The notes beneath the pieces were generated by a model that was not told the origin of the DNA, made no database searches, and worked only from the letters and a program-made list of their open reading frames with translations. A DNA stretch of 64,000 nt from Prionace glauca (lineage: Eukaryota > Chordata > Chondrichthyes > Carcharhiniformes > Carcharhinidae). Within the stretch, counting starts at the first letter, position 1; every line of letters begins with the position of its first letter. Below, piece after piece: positions 1 to 11,747 of this stretch. The position numbers were made by a program, and so were the translations under genes. The stretch is from positions 22,233,291 through 22,297,290 of the forward strand of contig CM075760.1 in the NCBI GenBank assembly GCA_037974335.1. Direction: 5' to 3'.

Positions 1-716
1 GTTTTCCATCTCAGCTGGAAATTCATCGGCGCAGTCACTCTGGGGAGAGGCCATTCACCTGCTCTGTGTGTGGGAAGGGATACACTCAGATAATTGATTT
101 AGAGACACCAGCGAGTTCATACTGGGGAGAAGCCATTCACTTGCTCTGAGTGTGGGAAAGGATTCACTTGGTTACCCAGTCTGCAGAGACACCATCGATT
201 TCACACTGGGGAGAGACCTTTCACTTGTTCTGTGTTTGGGAAGGGATTCACTCAGTTAATTGATTTGCAGAGCCATCAGCGAGTTCATACTGGGGAGAGG
301 CCGTTCACTTGCTCTGTGTGTGGGAAAGGATTCAGTGTGGCATCAGGTCTGCGGAGACACCAGTTAGTTCACACTGGGGAGAGGCCATTTACTTGCTGTG
401 TGTGGGAAAGGTTTCAGTCAGTTGCCCTACTTGCTGAGGCACAATGTCATTCACACCCAGGAAGAGACCCTTTAAATGCTCTGACTGTGGGAGAGATTTC
501 AAAAGCTCTCAGCTAATGATGTCCCACCAGTGCATTCACACTGAGGAGAGACCGTTCAGCTGCTCTCACTGCAGAAAGAGATTCAGATCATCATCTGCCC
601 TGCGGATGCACCAGCGAGTTCACACTGGGGAGAGACCATTCACCTGCACCGTGTGTGGGAAGGGATTCACTCAGTCATCGCGACTGCAGAAACACCAGCG
701 AGTTCACAAGTCATAG
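1..716 (+). pseudogene. C2H2 zinc-finger array, 3' end, decayed
   Basis: Krueppel-type zinc-finger repeats joined by HTGERPF or HTGEKPF linkers can be read from the left edge of the window to a TAG stop at 714-716, after the residues QRVHKS. About eight finger units are present. The array does not stay in one frame: the frame changes near 105, near 400 and near 470, and the finger near 230 has Phe in place of one zinc-binding Cys (CSVFGK). Only the last three fingers, about 476-713, form a clean run. Intact members are nuclear DNA-binding proteins. Here the frame breaks and lost ligand point to a pseudogene or a dying gene. The 5' part lies outside the window, so a KRAB-like or other N-terminal domain cannot be judged. 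Sequencing error could explain one break but hardly three. Confidence 0.8.
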
Positions 717-1170
717 AGTCATACAGTACAGAAAGGGCCTTTCAGCCCATCGAATCTGCACTGACAAAACTATACTAAATTTGCACCAATCTATTTTCCA
801 GCACTTGGCTGATGGTATTTGAACTGTCAAAACATTCCAGTACTCATCCATGTGCTTTTTAAAGGTTGTGAGGTTTCCTGCCTCTACTACCCTCCCAGAC
901 AGTGAATTCCAGACTCCCACCACCCTCTGGGTGAAAACATTTTTCTTCAAATCTCCCAAAACCTCCTGTCCCTCACCTTAAAATGATCCCACCTCATTAT
1001 TGACCCTTCAAATAAGGGATACAGCTGCTTCCTATCCACCCTGTCCACACCCCTCGTAATCTTATATGCCTCAATCATGTCCCCCCTCAGCCTTCTCTGC
1101 TCTAAAGAAAACAACCAGCAACTGAAGCTGTTCTGTACAATGCAGAGAGTTCGATATTCTTTTTCCCCAG
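717..1170 (-). mobile_element. CR1/L2-type LINE, 3' end fragment
   Basis: Starts right after the zinc-finger stop. The minus strand encodes the C-terminal tail of a CR1-type reverse transcriptase (motifs NVFTQRVVGVWNSL, EAGNLTTFKKHMDEY and RRLRGDMIEAYK). The plus strand begins with the usual shark LINE 3' border (ATACAGTACAGAAAGGGCC). It is 5'-truncated and split into two frames, so it is old and inactive. Confidence 0.75.
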
Positions 1171-2838
1171 TCAGCAATTCAAAATCAAATCAAGATCTAT
1201 TAGGCACTATATCATGCGAAATGCTAAAGATGTTCTAAAGCGGTTGATTTTATATATGCTTTAATGAATAATGACGTTTCTTCGATTAAGCCAAGACTGG
1301 GTGAGTGTCGGCCAAATAAATTGAAATTATTTCAAGGTGATTACGGAAGTTCAATTCACTGCGGTCAGATTTCCTGGTTGGATGGTTGCTTTAGTGGCCA
1401 GCAATGTTTTAGCAGTGAGCTTGCACATTCTCCCCGTCTCTGTAAGGGTTTCCGCCGGGTGTTCCGGCTTCCTCCACAGAGACGTACAGGCGCACAGCAG
1501 ATACTGGGGCACACACAGATACAGTGGATCACACAAAATTAGGGCCATTCACACAGAGATACTGGGGCATAAACATAAACAAGGGCACAAAAACATGCTG
1601 TTAGGTTGACTTCTAGCAACTTGCTGTTTGAAAAGTGGAAGCCTTAATACAAAACCCTCTTGTACAGTGCAGTGAGACCATGCATTAATTATACTGTGAT
1701 GAAGCGTGTACATTTTCTGCCTTACACAATTTTCTCAGTCAATCCAGTGGTTACACCAGCAGACAAGTTATTTCATAAACAACACTTCATAAGCACCTTT
1801 TGCTATTGTTTGTCAGCATCAGGTACACCAGGAGTTAGGGAGAAAAACAGGCATCTAACATTTCAGCCGTTTCATTCTGACTGAAAACATGAAATTCATC
1901 TTGGATTTAAAGCATGGAGCTGACCATTTTGTGCTGACTGCCTGTTTGAAGTCACGACTGTGCGCGCATAGATATGTTTTGGTTGTTTCTGCCCCATGAT
2001 ATAACACTCCTGAAACGGGCAAAAATCATTACAGGTATCGCAGGTAGAAAAAAAAATCATTTTTAAACATCTAATCTCAAGATACCAATCCTACCCCACA
2101 TAATCATCCATGTAATTTATATAAATGACGAAGAATGGGGGAACCGGCATAGGTTCTTGTGAAACGCCATTGGACGCTGGCTTCCAGCCACAAAGGCAGC
2201 CTTCTGTCTTCACCTCCTTTCTCCTATCACCCATGTGAGTTTCCCGGGCCCCATGAACGTGGCTTGTTTATACCATATATTCATTTGGGGTGTGCTTTTG
2301 GTAAGAATCGGTTCAGATACAGGGAGCATATTTCCCAGGGCAGTGACTATGACGAATAAACCGATCTCAAGAATAGACCCTTCAGTGTGTATTTTGGTTC
2401 AAAATGTTTCCTTAAGTATTCGTTCTCAATTAGTTCTTGATTTAATGGGGATCACCAACATAACTGGCTTTTAATCCTCAATCTTAAATATCTTAATGAA
2501 TTTTCCCTATTGGAACATGAGCCGCTGCAGTCTGGGAGTTTCCATTCACTGACATACAATTTGCACAGAGATGACTAGCATCACAGTAGTTCTGAGGCCT
2601 AGGATTAGACAGGCTACCTTCAGATATGATTCTGCTCTGTGTCCGTCTGTCCAATTCGATTCTGCAGATTGATCCATTTTCTCTGCCGCTCCGGGAAACA
2701 GTTGAGAGTTAGTTTGACCTGAGGTTAATGTGGTTTCTTCTCAGTGTGTGTTGGAACGGCTGACAGCTGTATTGCTCATTGTGGCTGCTTCTGTCCCAGA
2801 TTCTACACAAACCCCAACAGACAGGAGCTCCCACACAC
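1171..2838. other. Intergenic, no gene seen
   Basis: A short tRNA-SINE fragment (1419-1484, plus; pieces GCTTGCACATTCTCCCCGT and GGTTTCCGCCGGGTG) and one arm of a dispersed 145-bp repeat (1797-1941) lie here. Nothing else is recognisable. Short ORFs at 1264-1609, 1660-1884 and 2159-2474 show no protein-family signature. Confidence 0.6.
1797..1941 (+). repeat. 145-bp repeat, copy 1 (mate at 31.5 kb)
   Basis: This stretch is closely matched, about nine bases in ten by eye, by 31538-31682 in the same orientation (shared cores GTTTGTCAGCATCAGGTA and AGGAGTTAGGGAGAAAAACA). The two copies bracket the TCR V field. Their family is unknown. Confidence 0.75.
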
Positions 2839-2877
2839 AGTTTTTGTACAGGGGCGAGACTGTATTGTAGCACTGTG
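2839..2877 (-). other. 23-spacer RSS of V1
   Basis: On the minus strand: consensus heptamer CACAGTG (2877-2871), 23-bp spacer, nonamer ACAAAAACT (2847-2839). Confidence 0.9.
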
Positions 2878-3335
2878 AGGCTGAGAGCGCAGTAATACAC
2901 GGCAGCGTCTGTCAGCTGCAAACTCGATATAGTCAAACTGATGAATTTGGTCGCGATCTGGAGCTTCATGGAGAAACGTGTTTTAGCAAAATCCGCTTTC
3001 TCTTCATAATTATTGGTATTCTTCAGCAGTACAAACTCGGGCTGTGTGCTTGGATACTGTCGGTACCAATATAACCAATAACTGCCCATTGCAGTCTCAT
3101 AGCTACAGTTTAAGGTCACCACTTCTCCTTCTGTCTTTGAATCTGATGAGAGAGACTGAGTGACAGTGTCTGCATGAGCCCCATCTGAAAGAAGAACAGA
3201 AAAGTTACCATTGGCAGCTGATCAAATGCTGCTTTATCCCATGCCTGGGAAACTAGAGAAAGGACGAAATATCTTTCCTCCACAGTTACCTGTCAGGAAT
3301 GTTCCCCACACAATCCAGATGCTGAGTAGTCGCAT
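2878..3335 (-). CDS. TCR alpha/delta-type V segment (V1)
   Basis: Germline V gene on the minus strand. The leader exon runs 3335-3290 (ATG in MRLLSIWIVWGTFLT) and ends at a GTAAC donor. A TTCTTTCAG acceptor opens the V exon at 3184, which runs to 2878. The V exon begins GAHADTVTQSLSSDSKTEGE and has the first Cys in VTLNCSYE, the core WLYWYRQYPSTQPEF, and the second Cys in DAAVYYCALS. These are the disulfide pair and FR2 Trp of an Ig V fold. The CAL ending, the two-exon form and the 23-spacer RSS fit TRAV/TRDV. After joining to D/J/C it would form the antigen-binding domain of a T-cell surface receptor chain. No break is seen. A TRGV gene is less likely. Alpha versus delta use cannot be decided from the segment alone. 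Confidence 0.85.
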
Positions 3336-5965
3336 TCTGTCTGCCCGCTCTGTAAAAGGGCTGCTCGATATTTGAAGACACTCTTTGTAATCCTCGCCTT
3401 CTATAATCTGCTGTCGTGTTTCAGTGTGTTCTCAGCTCACTTCCTGTCTTCCCAGATCGACATCGTGAGGCCACAGGCAGATATTAAAAGCACCTTGACA
3501 CCGAATGCCATCACTGTCCTTATAAAAGAGATTGGATCCGGATTTATTGTCCCGGGTTGGGATAGAAACCGGTCCTGAAACGCTGTGATCCAATAGGATG
3601 CTATTAATAAAGAGAAGGAATCCATTTAACTTTACCATTTTTTCTGATAGTGCTTATTTAGCATTATCATTAACAAAGCAAGACGAGACACACAGGGGCA
3701 GTAAAAGGAACAGGGAAACATGAGCGTGTTTGTAAGAAAGTCATCGACAGGAACATATTGAGAAAAATTAAGAGGTTATTTACTTTGGCAAGAAAAATAG
3801 AGAACAATAAAATCATACACTTAAATGGTGAGAATCAATTATATTCTGATGTGCAGCCATATCTCACCGCCCTTCTATAGACACGTAACCTACAGCTGGA
3901 GACAGCAATCCAGAAGGAAAACACAATTTTGGCCTTCATTTCAAAGCAATTGAGCTACAACAGAATGGTCACATTGCTGTAATGGAAGAGGACTTTGGCT
4001 TGGCCACATTTGGAGCGCACTTCCTTTCACTAATATTAAGGGAGGGTGCATTTGCTCAAGGTTTGTAAGCGAAATGTTCAAGAGGTAATGGCAGAGGCTC
4101 CTCAACCCTTACCTGCCCCTATTCATTAGACCCCATGGCAGCACTTGAGAAAAGCAGAAAGGGAACTTGAAAGAGGAAGAAATAATAAAGGACTGTTTGA
4201 GGAAGGGAGAGAGTGAGTCGGAGAGGTAGACGGAATAATGGGGAGAGGGGGAATGCGAGAGTCAGAGATGGAATGGGAGATGCAGTGAGAGAGAGGGCAA
4301 TGAATGATTACGAAAATAATTGGTGGTTGCGAGAGATAGAGTATGATTTGAAGGCACAGAGAGACGTAAGGGGGCTTCCATAGCTGAATAGCTCACTAGA
4401 TGTCGAAGCAGAATTCGGAGCCTTGGTTCCTATCTGTAGTCAGTGTCACGAAGTAAACCGTCTATCCCTTAATTTGCAGCTAGCAGTGTGAGCAATATAC
4501 GAATGGATCCTTTCTGGCTTTTTGCCCCATTCTTTTCAAGTATTTCTTTTTGAAAGTTGGTGAATAAATAGGATATCTCTGGACTCGCGTCTGTCTTAAA
4601 ACATGGTTTCAATTTATATGAATCAGACATGGATAGAGAATGAATCAGGGAATACTTTTCAAAAAAAAGTAAATGTAAGTCTTGACGGTAAATTTTAAGA
4701 AAAACTCAGAATGCTTTGTAATGTACTGAAAGTCATTGAATTTTACTGCAATTTTTGTAATGCCAACTTTAAACCGTCATGTAATACTGATTGTAATCGT
4801 GAATTGTACATAAAATATATAGAGGGATAGGGGAGTTATTCCTGATGCCCAGGCCAATGTTTGTCCCAGGATCAACATCAAAAAAACAATTTCCCTGTTC
4901 ATTGCCAAATTGCTGTTTGAGTTATTTTTCTGCGTGTACTTTCTCTGTTACAATAGAGAGTGCACTTGTAATAAAACATTGGCTGTAAAATGTTTTGAAA
5001 TGTCCTTCGGTATTGCGAAGAGCCGTATAATTGCACAACTTACTTTTAAAGTCTAATTACATACAATGATTGCTCTCTAGGAGAGATGCGCCTCCTGATT
5101 CCCATGAAGCCATTTCCCAAACCAACATGCACAATGTGTGATGACACACTTCACTTCCCTAGACAAGGGCATCTCCAACAGCAATCATCGAGCAAGACTA
5201 ACAGAGACCATTCGGTTATTGTTCACGTACTATCTCGGTTGATGGGTTATCCACTTATTCTTTATCGGCACTTGCATTCAATGTATCTTATATTCTTAAA
5301 ATTTCCATTTGCTGGTCAAATATTTATCCTCTTGTCTCTGAAAATTACTCATAGATTATCCACATTACAGTTTGGCATGAGCCATCGCATCCTCTCACAG
5401 TCGACTGCTCAAACCGCAGTCTGCTAATCGCTCCCTCCACTGCATAAAGATCAGAGGAAATACCGCCATCCAGTCACGCATTGAGGGGCGAGCCGATTGT
5501 CTCTGCTCCTTTTCAACCTTTTCCAAACCTGCCTTGATTGGATACAAGTCTGACAATCACTTCTGAACAGAATTGCTGCTCCACAGAAAATACTCCCATT
5601 TACTCAATTCTCCGGCGAGTATCGTGCTCTCTCATTCCCTCCCCATCTTTCCCAGTCTCTCTTAAACACTATCACTGAGGTTAACACTAAAACTATGGCG
5701 AGTCACTGAACGAATCCATGTGTTTGAACTATGTTCTCAACAATTCTATGTGTGCAGGTTTACGTGTGCCTCCTTGTGTTCTGAAATCTCTTTCCTTGTT
5801 CAGAAACTTCGGATTCTGTTTCTGTTTAATGCCATCCGCAGCTTGTTCTCACTTTTTTTTGTTTTAATGTATATTTGTCGGTGTTACAAAAGGATTGCAT
5901 TAACACTGCAATGAAATTGAACTTGTGAAAGGATTATTTTTTAGTTTATTCCTTGTAAAGTACCA
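3336..5965. other. Intergenic, no gene seen
   Basis: About 2.6 kb with no recognised gene, RSS or repeat family. Short ORFs (for example 5086-5427 and 5720-5914) lack domain signatures. A purine-rich patch covers about 4180-4300. Confidence 0.5.
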
Positions 5966-6198
5966 AGTTTACATTTTGCTCCTTTCAACTCGCGCCCAGT
6001 ATAGACATTGAAGATCCAAAGAGATTGAAGCCATTGGTTGAATAAGTTGGAAGACGATTGAATGGCAACTAATGACGCTGTCGGCAATGAACCAATCAGC
6101 GAAGCCGTGGGCGTTACTCACCCTCTGCTCAACCCTTGAGTGAATCAATTTGAGCTTCAGCCCATTGCTGTTAGCTGTGCCAGGAGCTCTCTGCAAAC

Positions 6199-6973
6199 AT
6201 GCCACCCATTACTTCGTGTTTATTCCTCACAGCGGCTGCTCTGTTAATCGGTAAATTCACAAGTTGCACAAACCCGTGTTTCACATCTTTGTTACTCATT
6301 AAATTAGCTCATAGGTAACAATAGATTGATCAAAGATTGGTAAATTAACCAGATCCGCTTTGTCTCCACACGGCCTGTGGCAAACACTGGAGTTTAAAAC
6401 CTGTGGACAGTTTTTGGTTTCTCTTTCAAGTTACATGAAACGCAGGCGGGGAACTGATCCCGATAGACAGTGTCAATGTACGTTCATGTAAAGATTAGTA
6501 TACAATCCAAACACTTCCCAGTTCCAGGTCCTGAGCTGTGGGAACTATGTTTAACTTTAGTGACGCCGATTTATTTATCGGGCTGTAATTCAGGGCAAGA
6601 AGACAATTCTGTCGGATAAACGTATTTTACTGACATCGTTTGATTTCATGTTGTTCTTAATTCTTACAGGACATTGTGGAGGAGACTCTGTTACACAGAC
6701 ACCGTCTGCAGTCACAGTGAGTGAAAGAGATGATGTTCAGTTGTTCTGTAACTTTACAACTACAGACAACAACCCGGACATATTCTGGTATTATCAGTAT
6801 CCCAGCGGGTCCATGGAGTTTCTGCTTCGGAGAGATAGATACAACGGGAACACAGAGAGATTCCCTGGGGACCGATTCTCTGCGGAGTTTGATTTTGTGA
6901 AGAGCACCGTCCCGTTGAAAGTGTCTAAAACAGAGCTGAGAGACTCCGGGGTGTATTTCTGCGCACTGAGACC
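6199..6973 (+). CDS. TCR alpha/delta-type V segment (V2)
   Basis: The leader exon is 6199-6250 (MPPITSCLFLTAAALLI, donor GTAAAT) and the V exon 6670-6973 after the acceptor TTCTTACAG. The V domain starts GHCGGDSVTQTPSAVTV. It has the first Cys in VQLFCNFT, FR2 IFWYYQYPSGSMEFLL, and the second Cys in DSGVYFCALRP. The frame is open from acceptor to RSS. It is a close paralogue of V9 at 26.0 kb. The leader is nearly the same, and the 5' flanks also align (about 6050-6198 against 25850-25996), so the two came from a block duplication. Role: variable domain of a TCR alpha or delta chain after RAG joining. Confidence 0.88.
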
Positions 6974-7012
6974 CACAGAGACACAGAGCTGGGCTGAACC
7001 TGTACAAAAACT
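6974..7012 (+). other. 23-spacer RSS of V2
   Basis: Heptamer CACAGAG (sixth base differs from consensus), 23-bp spacer, nonamer ACAAAAACT (7004-7012). A second CACAGAG starts 8 bp downstream inside the spacer. All 39 bases equal those of V9. Confidence 0.88.
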
Positions 7013-7644
7013 CTCACAGCGTCACTCAGTAATTTGGGCAATTGAGTGAATGATAGTGTACTTATCTGACCTTTCTTGATGCCCCACAGCGTGTTTAGAT
7101 GCAAGAGAGATTCCACAGCTCGTCTTCGAAATAGCGTCCTTATGATCTGCAACTCCGATCTGAGAGGGTAGTCGACGCCCCTAATTAAACATCTCATCCG
7201 AAATCCGGCATGTCTCACATTTCATCATTCCCCTCGGTTTGCACTGGCGCATCTGAATGCATCGTGAGACTGGGATTGTGAAAACATCTGCTTCACAGGC
7301 GATAGAGCGAAGAACTGAACCTCCCCTGGCAAATGGTGTTTGTAGAATAATACTTGTACTGTTAATTTTGAGATATTTGCACCATTTTGACAATGAATAT
7401 TTAACTTATATTAAATTATTTAAATGTGAGTAGATTAGTGTAAAGCTTTGTGGCGGTGATTAGGTTAATAACTGAGGCTTAGATCGGAAGCAGCCTCTTG
7501 GTGCCTCAATAACCCGCTCTCCTTGAACAGGCGGTCAGTTTCCATCAGGTTCACACAATAGCTGCCCAGATTGTTTTTATTATAGAAATAATCCAATTGT
7601 CCTGTGGAGTGAAACAATACTCATATTAACCTGGAATCATGGAA

Positions 7645-8108
7645 ATCAATGCTCATCCCGATGGAAACAGCTGGACCCTTGAATCAACTGTTACGCAAGG
7701 AACTACAAAAGATTGTGAATGTAACCCAAACCATCAGGCAAACCAGCCTCCATTCCACTGACTCTGCCTACACTTCCCGCTGCCTCGGCAAAGCAGCCAG
7801 AATAATTAAAGACCCAGGACATTCTTTCTTCCATCTTCTTCCCGTCGGGAAAAAATACAAAAGTCTGAGGTCACGTACAAATAGACTCAAGAACAGCTTT
7901 TTCCCTGCTACCATCAGACTTTTGAATTAATCTACCTTCCATGAAGTGTATGTTTCTCTACACTCCAGCTGTGACTGTAAAATTATATTCTGCACTCTCT
8001 CGTTCCCGTCTCTATGAACGGTATGTTTTGTCTCTATAGCGCGCAAGAAACGATATTTTTCACTGAATATTAATACTTGTGACAATAATAAATCAAATCA
8101 AATCAAAT
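7645..8108 (+). mobile_element. LINE 3' end with (AAATC)n tail
   Basis: The plus strand reads as the C-terminus of a non-LTR reverse transcriptase (motifs HSFFHLLPVGKKYKSLRSR and RLKNSFFPATIRLLN). A 3' UTR follows, ending in the simple tail AATCAAATCAAATCAAAT at about 8090-8108. 5'-truncated and L2/CR1-like; the exact clade is uncertain. Confidence 0.7.
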
Positions 8109-8257
8109 ATTGTTCCGAGAGAAAAAGAAACGTTTTAACTGATTTAATGCCCTTAATGGACTCTGGATACCTGAAAGAAGTTTATAACCTATGGGAGTGG
8201 ATCTCTAGGGCAGCCTCTGTTTTGTTGTTTGGAACATTATTTACACAGAGGATATGG

Positions 8258-8296
8258 CCGAATGGTCTCCTTCTGCACTGTAGGGATTATATGATT
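8258..8296 (+). repeat. tRNA-SINE 3' fragment
   Basis: The short piece GGCCGAATGGTCTCCTTCTG and the following CACTGTAGGGATTATATGA match the 3' body of the SINE family found complete at 13.8-14.1 kb. Confidence 0.6.
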
Positions 8297-8459
8297 AATT
8301 TATTCTGCAGGTGTTGTGGATCTCTGCCAGAAGGAGTTTTAACGCTGACCCTCATCGTGGAGTGAAGAGATTTGCGAGTCCCATTATTTTCTGGATACTT
8401 GTGACCAATAGTAACCAAAATATTTCGACATGAAAAGATATAATCGCCCTCCCCACCCC

Positions 8460-8532
8460 TCACCCCCCCCCTCTCTCTGTCTTTCTCTCTCTCTCTCCCT
8501 CACACGCACACACACACACACATAGACAAACA
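8460..8532. repeat. CT/CA microsatellite
   Basis: Runs of C, (TC)n and (CA)n. The minus-strand ORFs crossing it are low-complexity artefacts. Confidence 0.9.
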
Positions 8533-8684
8533 CACATACTTTTCTGATCAACGCTATTAAATAGAAACAGTGGGTGAATATTTTCATCGGTCATACTGTG
8601 GTGTTGGACCAGGAAATGCAACGGTTTAAATAATCGCTGTCTAACTGTGTTGTACATTGCCAAATTAAAAACATGGAAACCGGA

Positions 8685-9115
8685 AGCAGGAGTCGGCCAA
8701 TCTGTCCTTCGACCTTGTTCCGTTATTTGTTTTGATCATGGCTGATCATAGAACCTACAGTATAGAGGAGGGCTATTCGGCCCATCGAATCTGCACCAAC
8801 CACTATCCCACCCAGGCTCTATTGCCATAACCCCATACATTTTACCTTAACTAGTTCCCCTGACACTAAGGGGCAATTAAGCTTGGCCAATCCACCTAAC
8901 CAGCACATCTTTGGACTGAGGGAGGAAACCAGAGCACCAGGAGCAAACGGACGGAGACACGCATAATGTGACCCAAGCCGGGAATTGGATCGAGGTCCCT
9001 GGCGCTGTGAGGCAGCAGTGCTAACCACTGTGTCACAACGCCGCCCAAAACCCTGAATTCCCATCCTCAAACTCCCAAGATCCCTTTAAACATCAAGAGC
9101 TATACCTAATTTCTT
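8685..9115 (-). mobile_element. LINE 3' end split by a SINE
   Basis: The outer parts, about 8685-8745 and 9053-9115, belong to one minus-strand CR1-type LINE end (GATCATGGCTGATCA on one side, AAGAGCTATACCTAATTTCTTC on the other). A full-length minus-strand tRNA SINE occupies about 8746-9052 between them. It has the A-box-like end GCAGTGCTAACCACTGTG, the body CACATCTTTGGACTG and the 3' part GGCCCATCGAATCTGCACC. The SINE is therefore younger than the LINE fragment. Confidence 0.75.
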
Positions 9116-9699
9116 CGTCAAAGCAGACAATGTTACAGAAATAGAGAAAGCTAAAATTTATCTACAGGTGCGTGTCCTATATGTACTGTTGTTCACAGTG
9201 AAGGGTCACATCGCAAAATTATTTCCTGTAATTTACATCTGACACCTGTGAAAGCGGTGAACTGTAGTTTTATGCTGTTGTGTTTATACATAACATCTTG
9301 GAAAGCCACCTAGTAGAATATTCTCTGAAACATAGTTATTTTTGAATGTTGCATCATGATGTTACTGAAATGTTATCATGCCAGCTGATAATGGACCTTA
9401 TTGCTTTGATTTTATTATTCCTGCTTTTACCTTTCTCATTATTTTGTTTTTGTCACGTTTACTACTTAATATTAATTCCGATATTCTTTTTCCTCGTTAG
9501 CTAGCATACCAAAGTAACTAACAGAGTACATATTACTGCATATAAATGAAAGTACATATAATGTACATCATATAAAATTGACTTATATGGCTTAATTGAC
9601 TGTCAATCTACAACTGATGAGTTTGGATCACTCGTTTCTCCCGTTTTCCCGAAAGTGCAGAGTGTCGAAAATCCAATTTCCCCAGGTCTCCCTGCTTCA

Positions 9700-9800
9700 A
9701 AGCGTCAGGGACCCTGGCTCATTTCCAGTCTGTCAGTGTGGAGTTTGCACCTTACCCCTGTGTCTGCGTGGGTTTCCTCCACAGTCATGTTTCCTTCCAC
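9700..9800 (+). repeat. tRNA-SINE fragment
   Basis: AGCGTCAGGGACCCTGGCTC, then TGTGGAGTTTGCACCTTACC and GTCTGCGTGGGTTTCCTCC, mark a diverged central part of the tRNA SINE. Confidence 0.65.
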
Positions 9801-9954
9801 AGTCTTTCAGCAGAATGACTGGGATATTACACTAAACAAAGAAGATCGTCAGGGTTTAAAATAATGCTGGGATGATCTCTCATGTATACGTTCACTGCGG
9901 TAGAATAGTAAAAATATGTGCAAGAATAATGCGACATAATTGTGCAGCGACCCG

Positions 9955-10075
9955 CTTCAGAACGTTGAGAATTCGGTGGTTTTCCCATAATTGGTCATTT
10001 ACCTCAGATCGCCACCAGATGGAGGTGTCTCACCATGTTTATGTATTTACTGCAGCGGGGTCAATAGCATTGCAG
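9955..10075. repeat. Inverted-repeat copy of 19.52-19.64 kb
   Basis: The piece with GAGAATTCGGTGGTTTTCC, GATCGCCACCAGATGG and TATTTACTGCAG matches the reverse complement of about 19520-19640. It is not part of a repeat family I recognise. It may be a trace of an older rearrangement of the V field. Confidence 0.6.
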
Positions 10076-10236
10076 ATCTGCTGCTGATCTACTTCTGCAC
10101 AATGACAAGTGGATCCCGAAAATCACCTTTTCTTATCACTTACTTGGTTATATTAAGTTATTTTTATTTCTTCTCCTGGGATTCCTAATTCCATTTCGGA
10201 TATTGCGTTTCTCTCTGCTTCCTTTGTTTCTCTCAC

Positions 10237-10397
10237 CGACTATGAGGGGATTAAGGTTTATGGGGAGAGGGCGGGAAGGTGGAGCTGAGCCAAGACAGAT
10301 CAGCCATGATCTTATTGAATGGCGGGGCAGGCTCGAAGGGCTAGTTGGCCTACTCCTGCTCCTATTTCTTATGTTCTTTTTCTTATGTTCTTTTAGT
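10237..10397 (+). mobile_element. Young CR1-type LINE, 3' end only
   Basis: Plus-strand, strongly 5'-truncated copy of the family at 15.8, 24.7 and 39.7 kb. It has GGGGAGAGGGCGGGAAGGTG, then ATCAGCCATGATCTTATTGA, and ends in repeated TTCTTATGTTC. The long ORF starting at 10203 runs through this piece into unrelated T-rich DNA and is not a gene. Confidence 0.85.
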
Positions 10398-10967
10398 CCG
10401 CTTGTCTCTCTTCGCTCCTCCATCTGCAATGTCTCAAATTATCTGCATTTGTTCTCCCCCCGTTTCCTCACCGTGTCTTCTTCTAATTACCTTCCTGCCT
10501 CCGTCTCTTCCTCTTTCTTCTCCCTGCCTACCCCACTATTCATCCGTCGCTTTCTCCCTCATTGCTATCATTTCACTTGTTCTTGTCTATCTCCCGAATC
10601 TCAGTCTGTTTTCAGTAATGTTTCAGTAATGTTTTTCCCTATCTATAACTCGATATGGACCACGATTCTTGCTTTTGATTCACATAACCTCTTTTCATTT
10701 GTTTGTCTTTATGTTGTTTTTCTCCATGCTACGTGTCAAATATTAAAACATTTTCGACAGCTTTTCTCTCACAGTACCTTTAATTTACAAAACGATAAAC
10801 ATTTCGCAGGCACATCTTCACATTGTATTCGTGTATTCGATGTAAATTGGGCAGAGGGAACGTTTCCCAGAGCTGCAAAAGTTCCTTTCGGTTTCTTAAT
10901 ATTTTCGATTCATTTTAAAGCAGAACAAGCTGTCGATCGGTGTAGAAAATCAACGTTTCCACATCGG

Positions 10968-11106
10968 CCATGCTAAATTCACCCTAGTGTCAGGAGATAC
11001 GCAGGGTAAATACACGGAGTTGCGGGAATGGGGCCTGGGTGGGATTGTGGCCAGTGCAAACTCGATGGGACGAATGGTCTCCTTTTGCACTGTAGGGATT
11101 TTATGA
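10968..11106 (+). repeat. tRNA-SINE 3' half in the inverted duplication
   Basis: The pieces CGGCCATGCTAAATTCACCC and GGTCTCCTTTTGCACTGTAG belong to the SINE 3' half. The matching SINE sits at the same relative place beside V4 (13775-14095), so it was present before the inverted duplication. Confidence 0.8.
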
Positions 11107-11210
11107 TTCGCATTGATGTCAGCTTAGGGAGATGAGCCAATCGCAGCACTGAGTAACGCCTCCCAGTTTCCTAATAATTGAAGCTGCCTTTGATCTGAGT
11201 TCACTCTGTG

Positions 11211-11218
11211 ATATAAAA
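11211..11218 (+). promoter_or_regulatory. TATA-like box of V3
   Basis: ATATAAAA lies 57 bp before the V3 ATG. The V4 copy reads ATATAGGA at the same place. Confidence 0.5.
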
Positions 11219-11274
11219 CTAGGGGCAACAACATATTTCAGATATTGTCGCTGCTTACTGTCCAGTCAGGAACC

Positions 11275-11708
11275 ATGTGTCCCCTGTGTGTTTTACTGAT
11301 AATAATGGCCATGCTGCCCGGTGAGTCTGACCTCAAATACTGAGTGTCTGTATCATGGTTATATTTGCTCCTAGATTTCTCACACATTCCACACTTTGTT
11401 GCAGGAATCAATGGCCAAGATTCAGTTACCCAGCCGCCTGACTTAACGGTTCAGGAAGGATTGAATGTTACAGTGAATTGTAATTACACAACAAAAGTTG
11501 CTTATCCAAATCTCTTCTGGTACATCCAGTATCCCGGGGAAGCTCCGAAATATTTACTGGAGAGATATGCCACGGGTGGCGGAGAAACGTCTCCAGGTTT
11601 CCGAGCCCGGTTTTCTGCTGATTTGGACAAGGACAAGAAAACAGTTCCTTTAACTATCACCGGGGTCCGTGTCTCTGACTCTGCCGTGTATTACTGTGCG
11701 CTGAGCCC
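11275..11708 (+). CDS. TCR alpha/delta-type V segment (V3)
   Basis: The leader exon is 11275-11320 (MCPLCVLLIIMAMLP, donor GTGAGT) and the V exon 11405-11708 after TTTGTTGCAG. The domain starts GINGQDSVTQPPDLTVQEG. It has the first Cys in VTVNCNYT, FR2 LFWYIQYPGEAPKYLL, FR3 FRARFSADLDKDKK, and the second Cys in DSAVYYCALSP. The frame is open. It is one arm of an inverted pair with V4 and shares nearly all framework residues with it. Its heptamer has drifted from consensus, so its recombination may be weak. Role: TCR V domain after joining. Confidence 0.86.
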
Positions 11709-11747
11709 CACACTGTTACAGAGGCACAGTCAGCCCATGCAAGAACC
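11709..11747 (+). other. 23-spacer RSS of V3, weakened
   Basis: Heptamer CACACTG (fifth base differs from consensus), 23-bp spacer, nonamer GCAAGAACC (11739-11747). The sister V4 has CACAGTG and ACAAAAACC. Confidence 0.75.

Noticed and set aside
10203-10976. 257-codon plus-strand ORF
   Set aside because: It runs from a LINE 3' end into T-rich DNA and has no domain; chance ORF.
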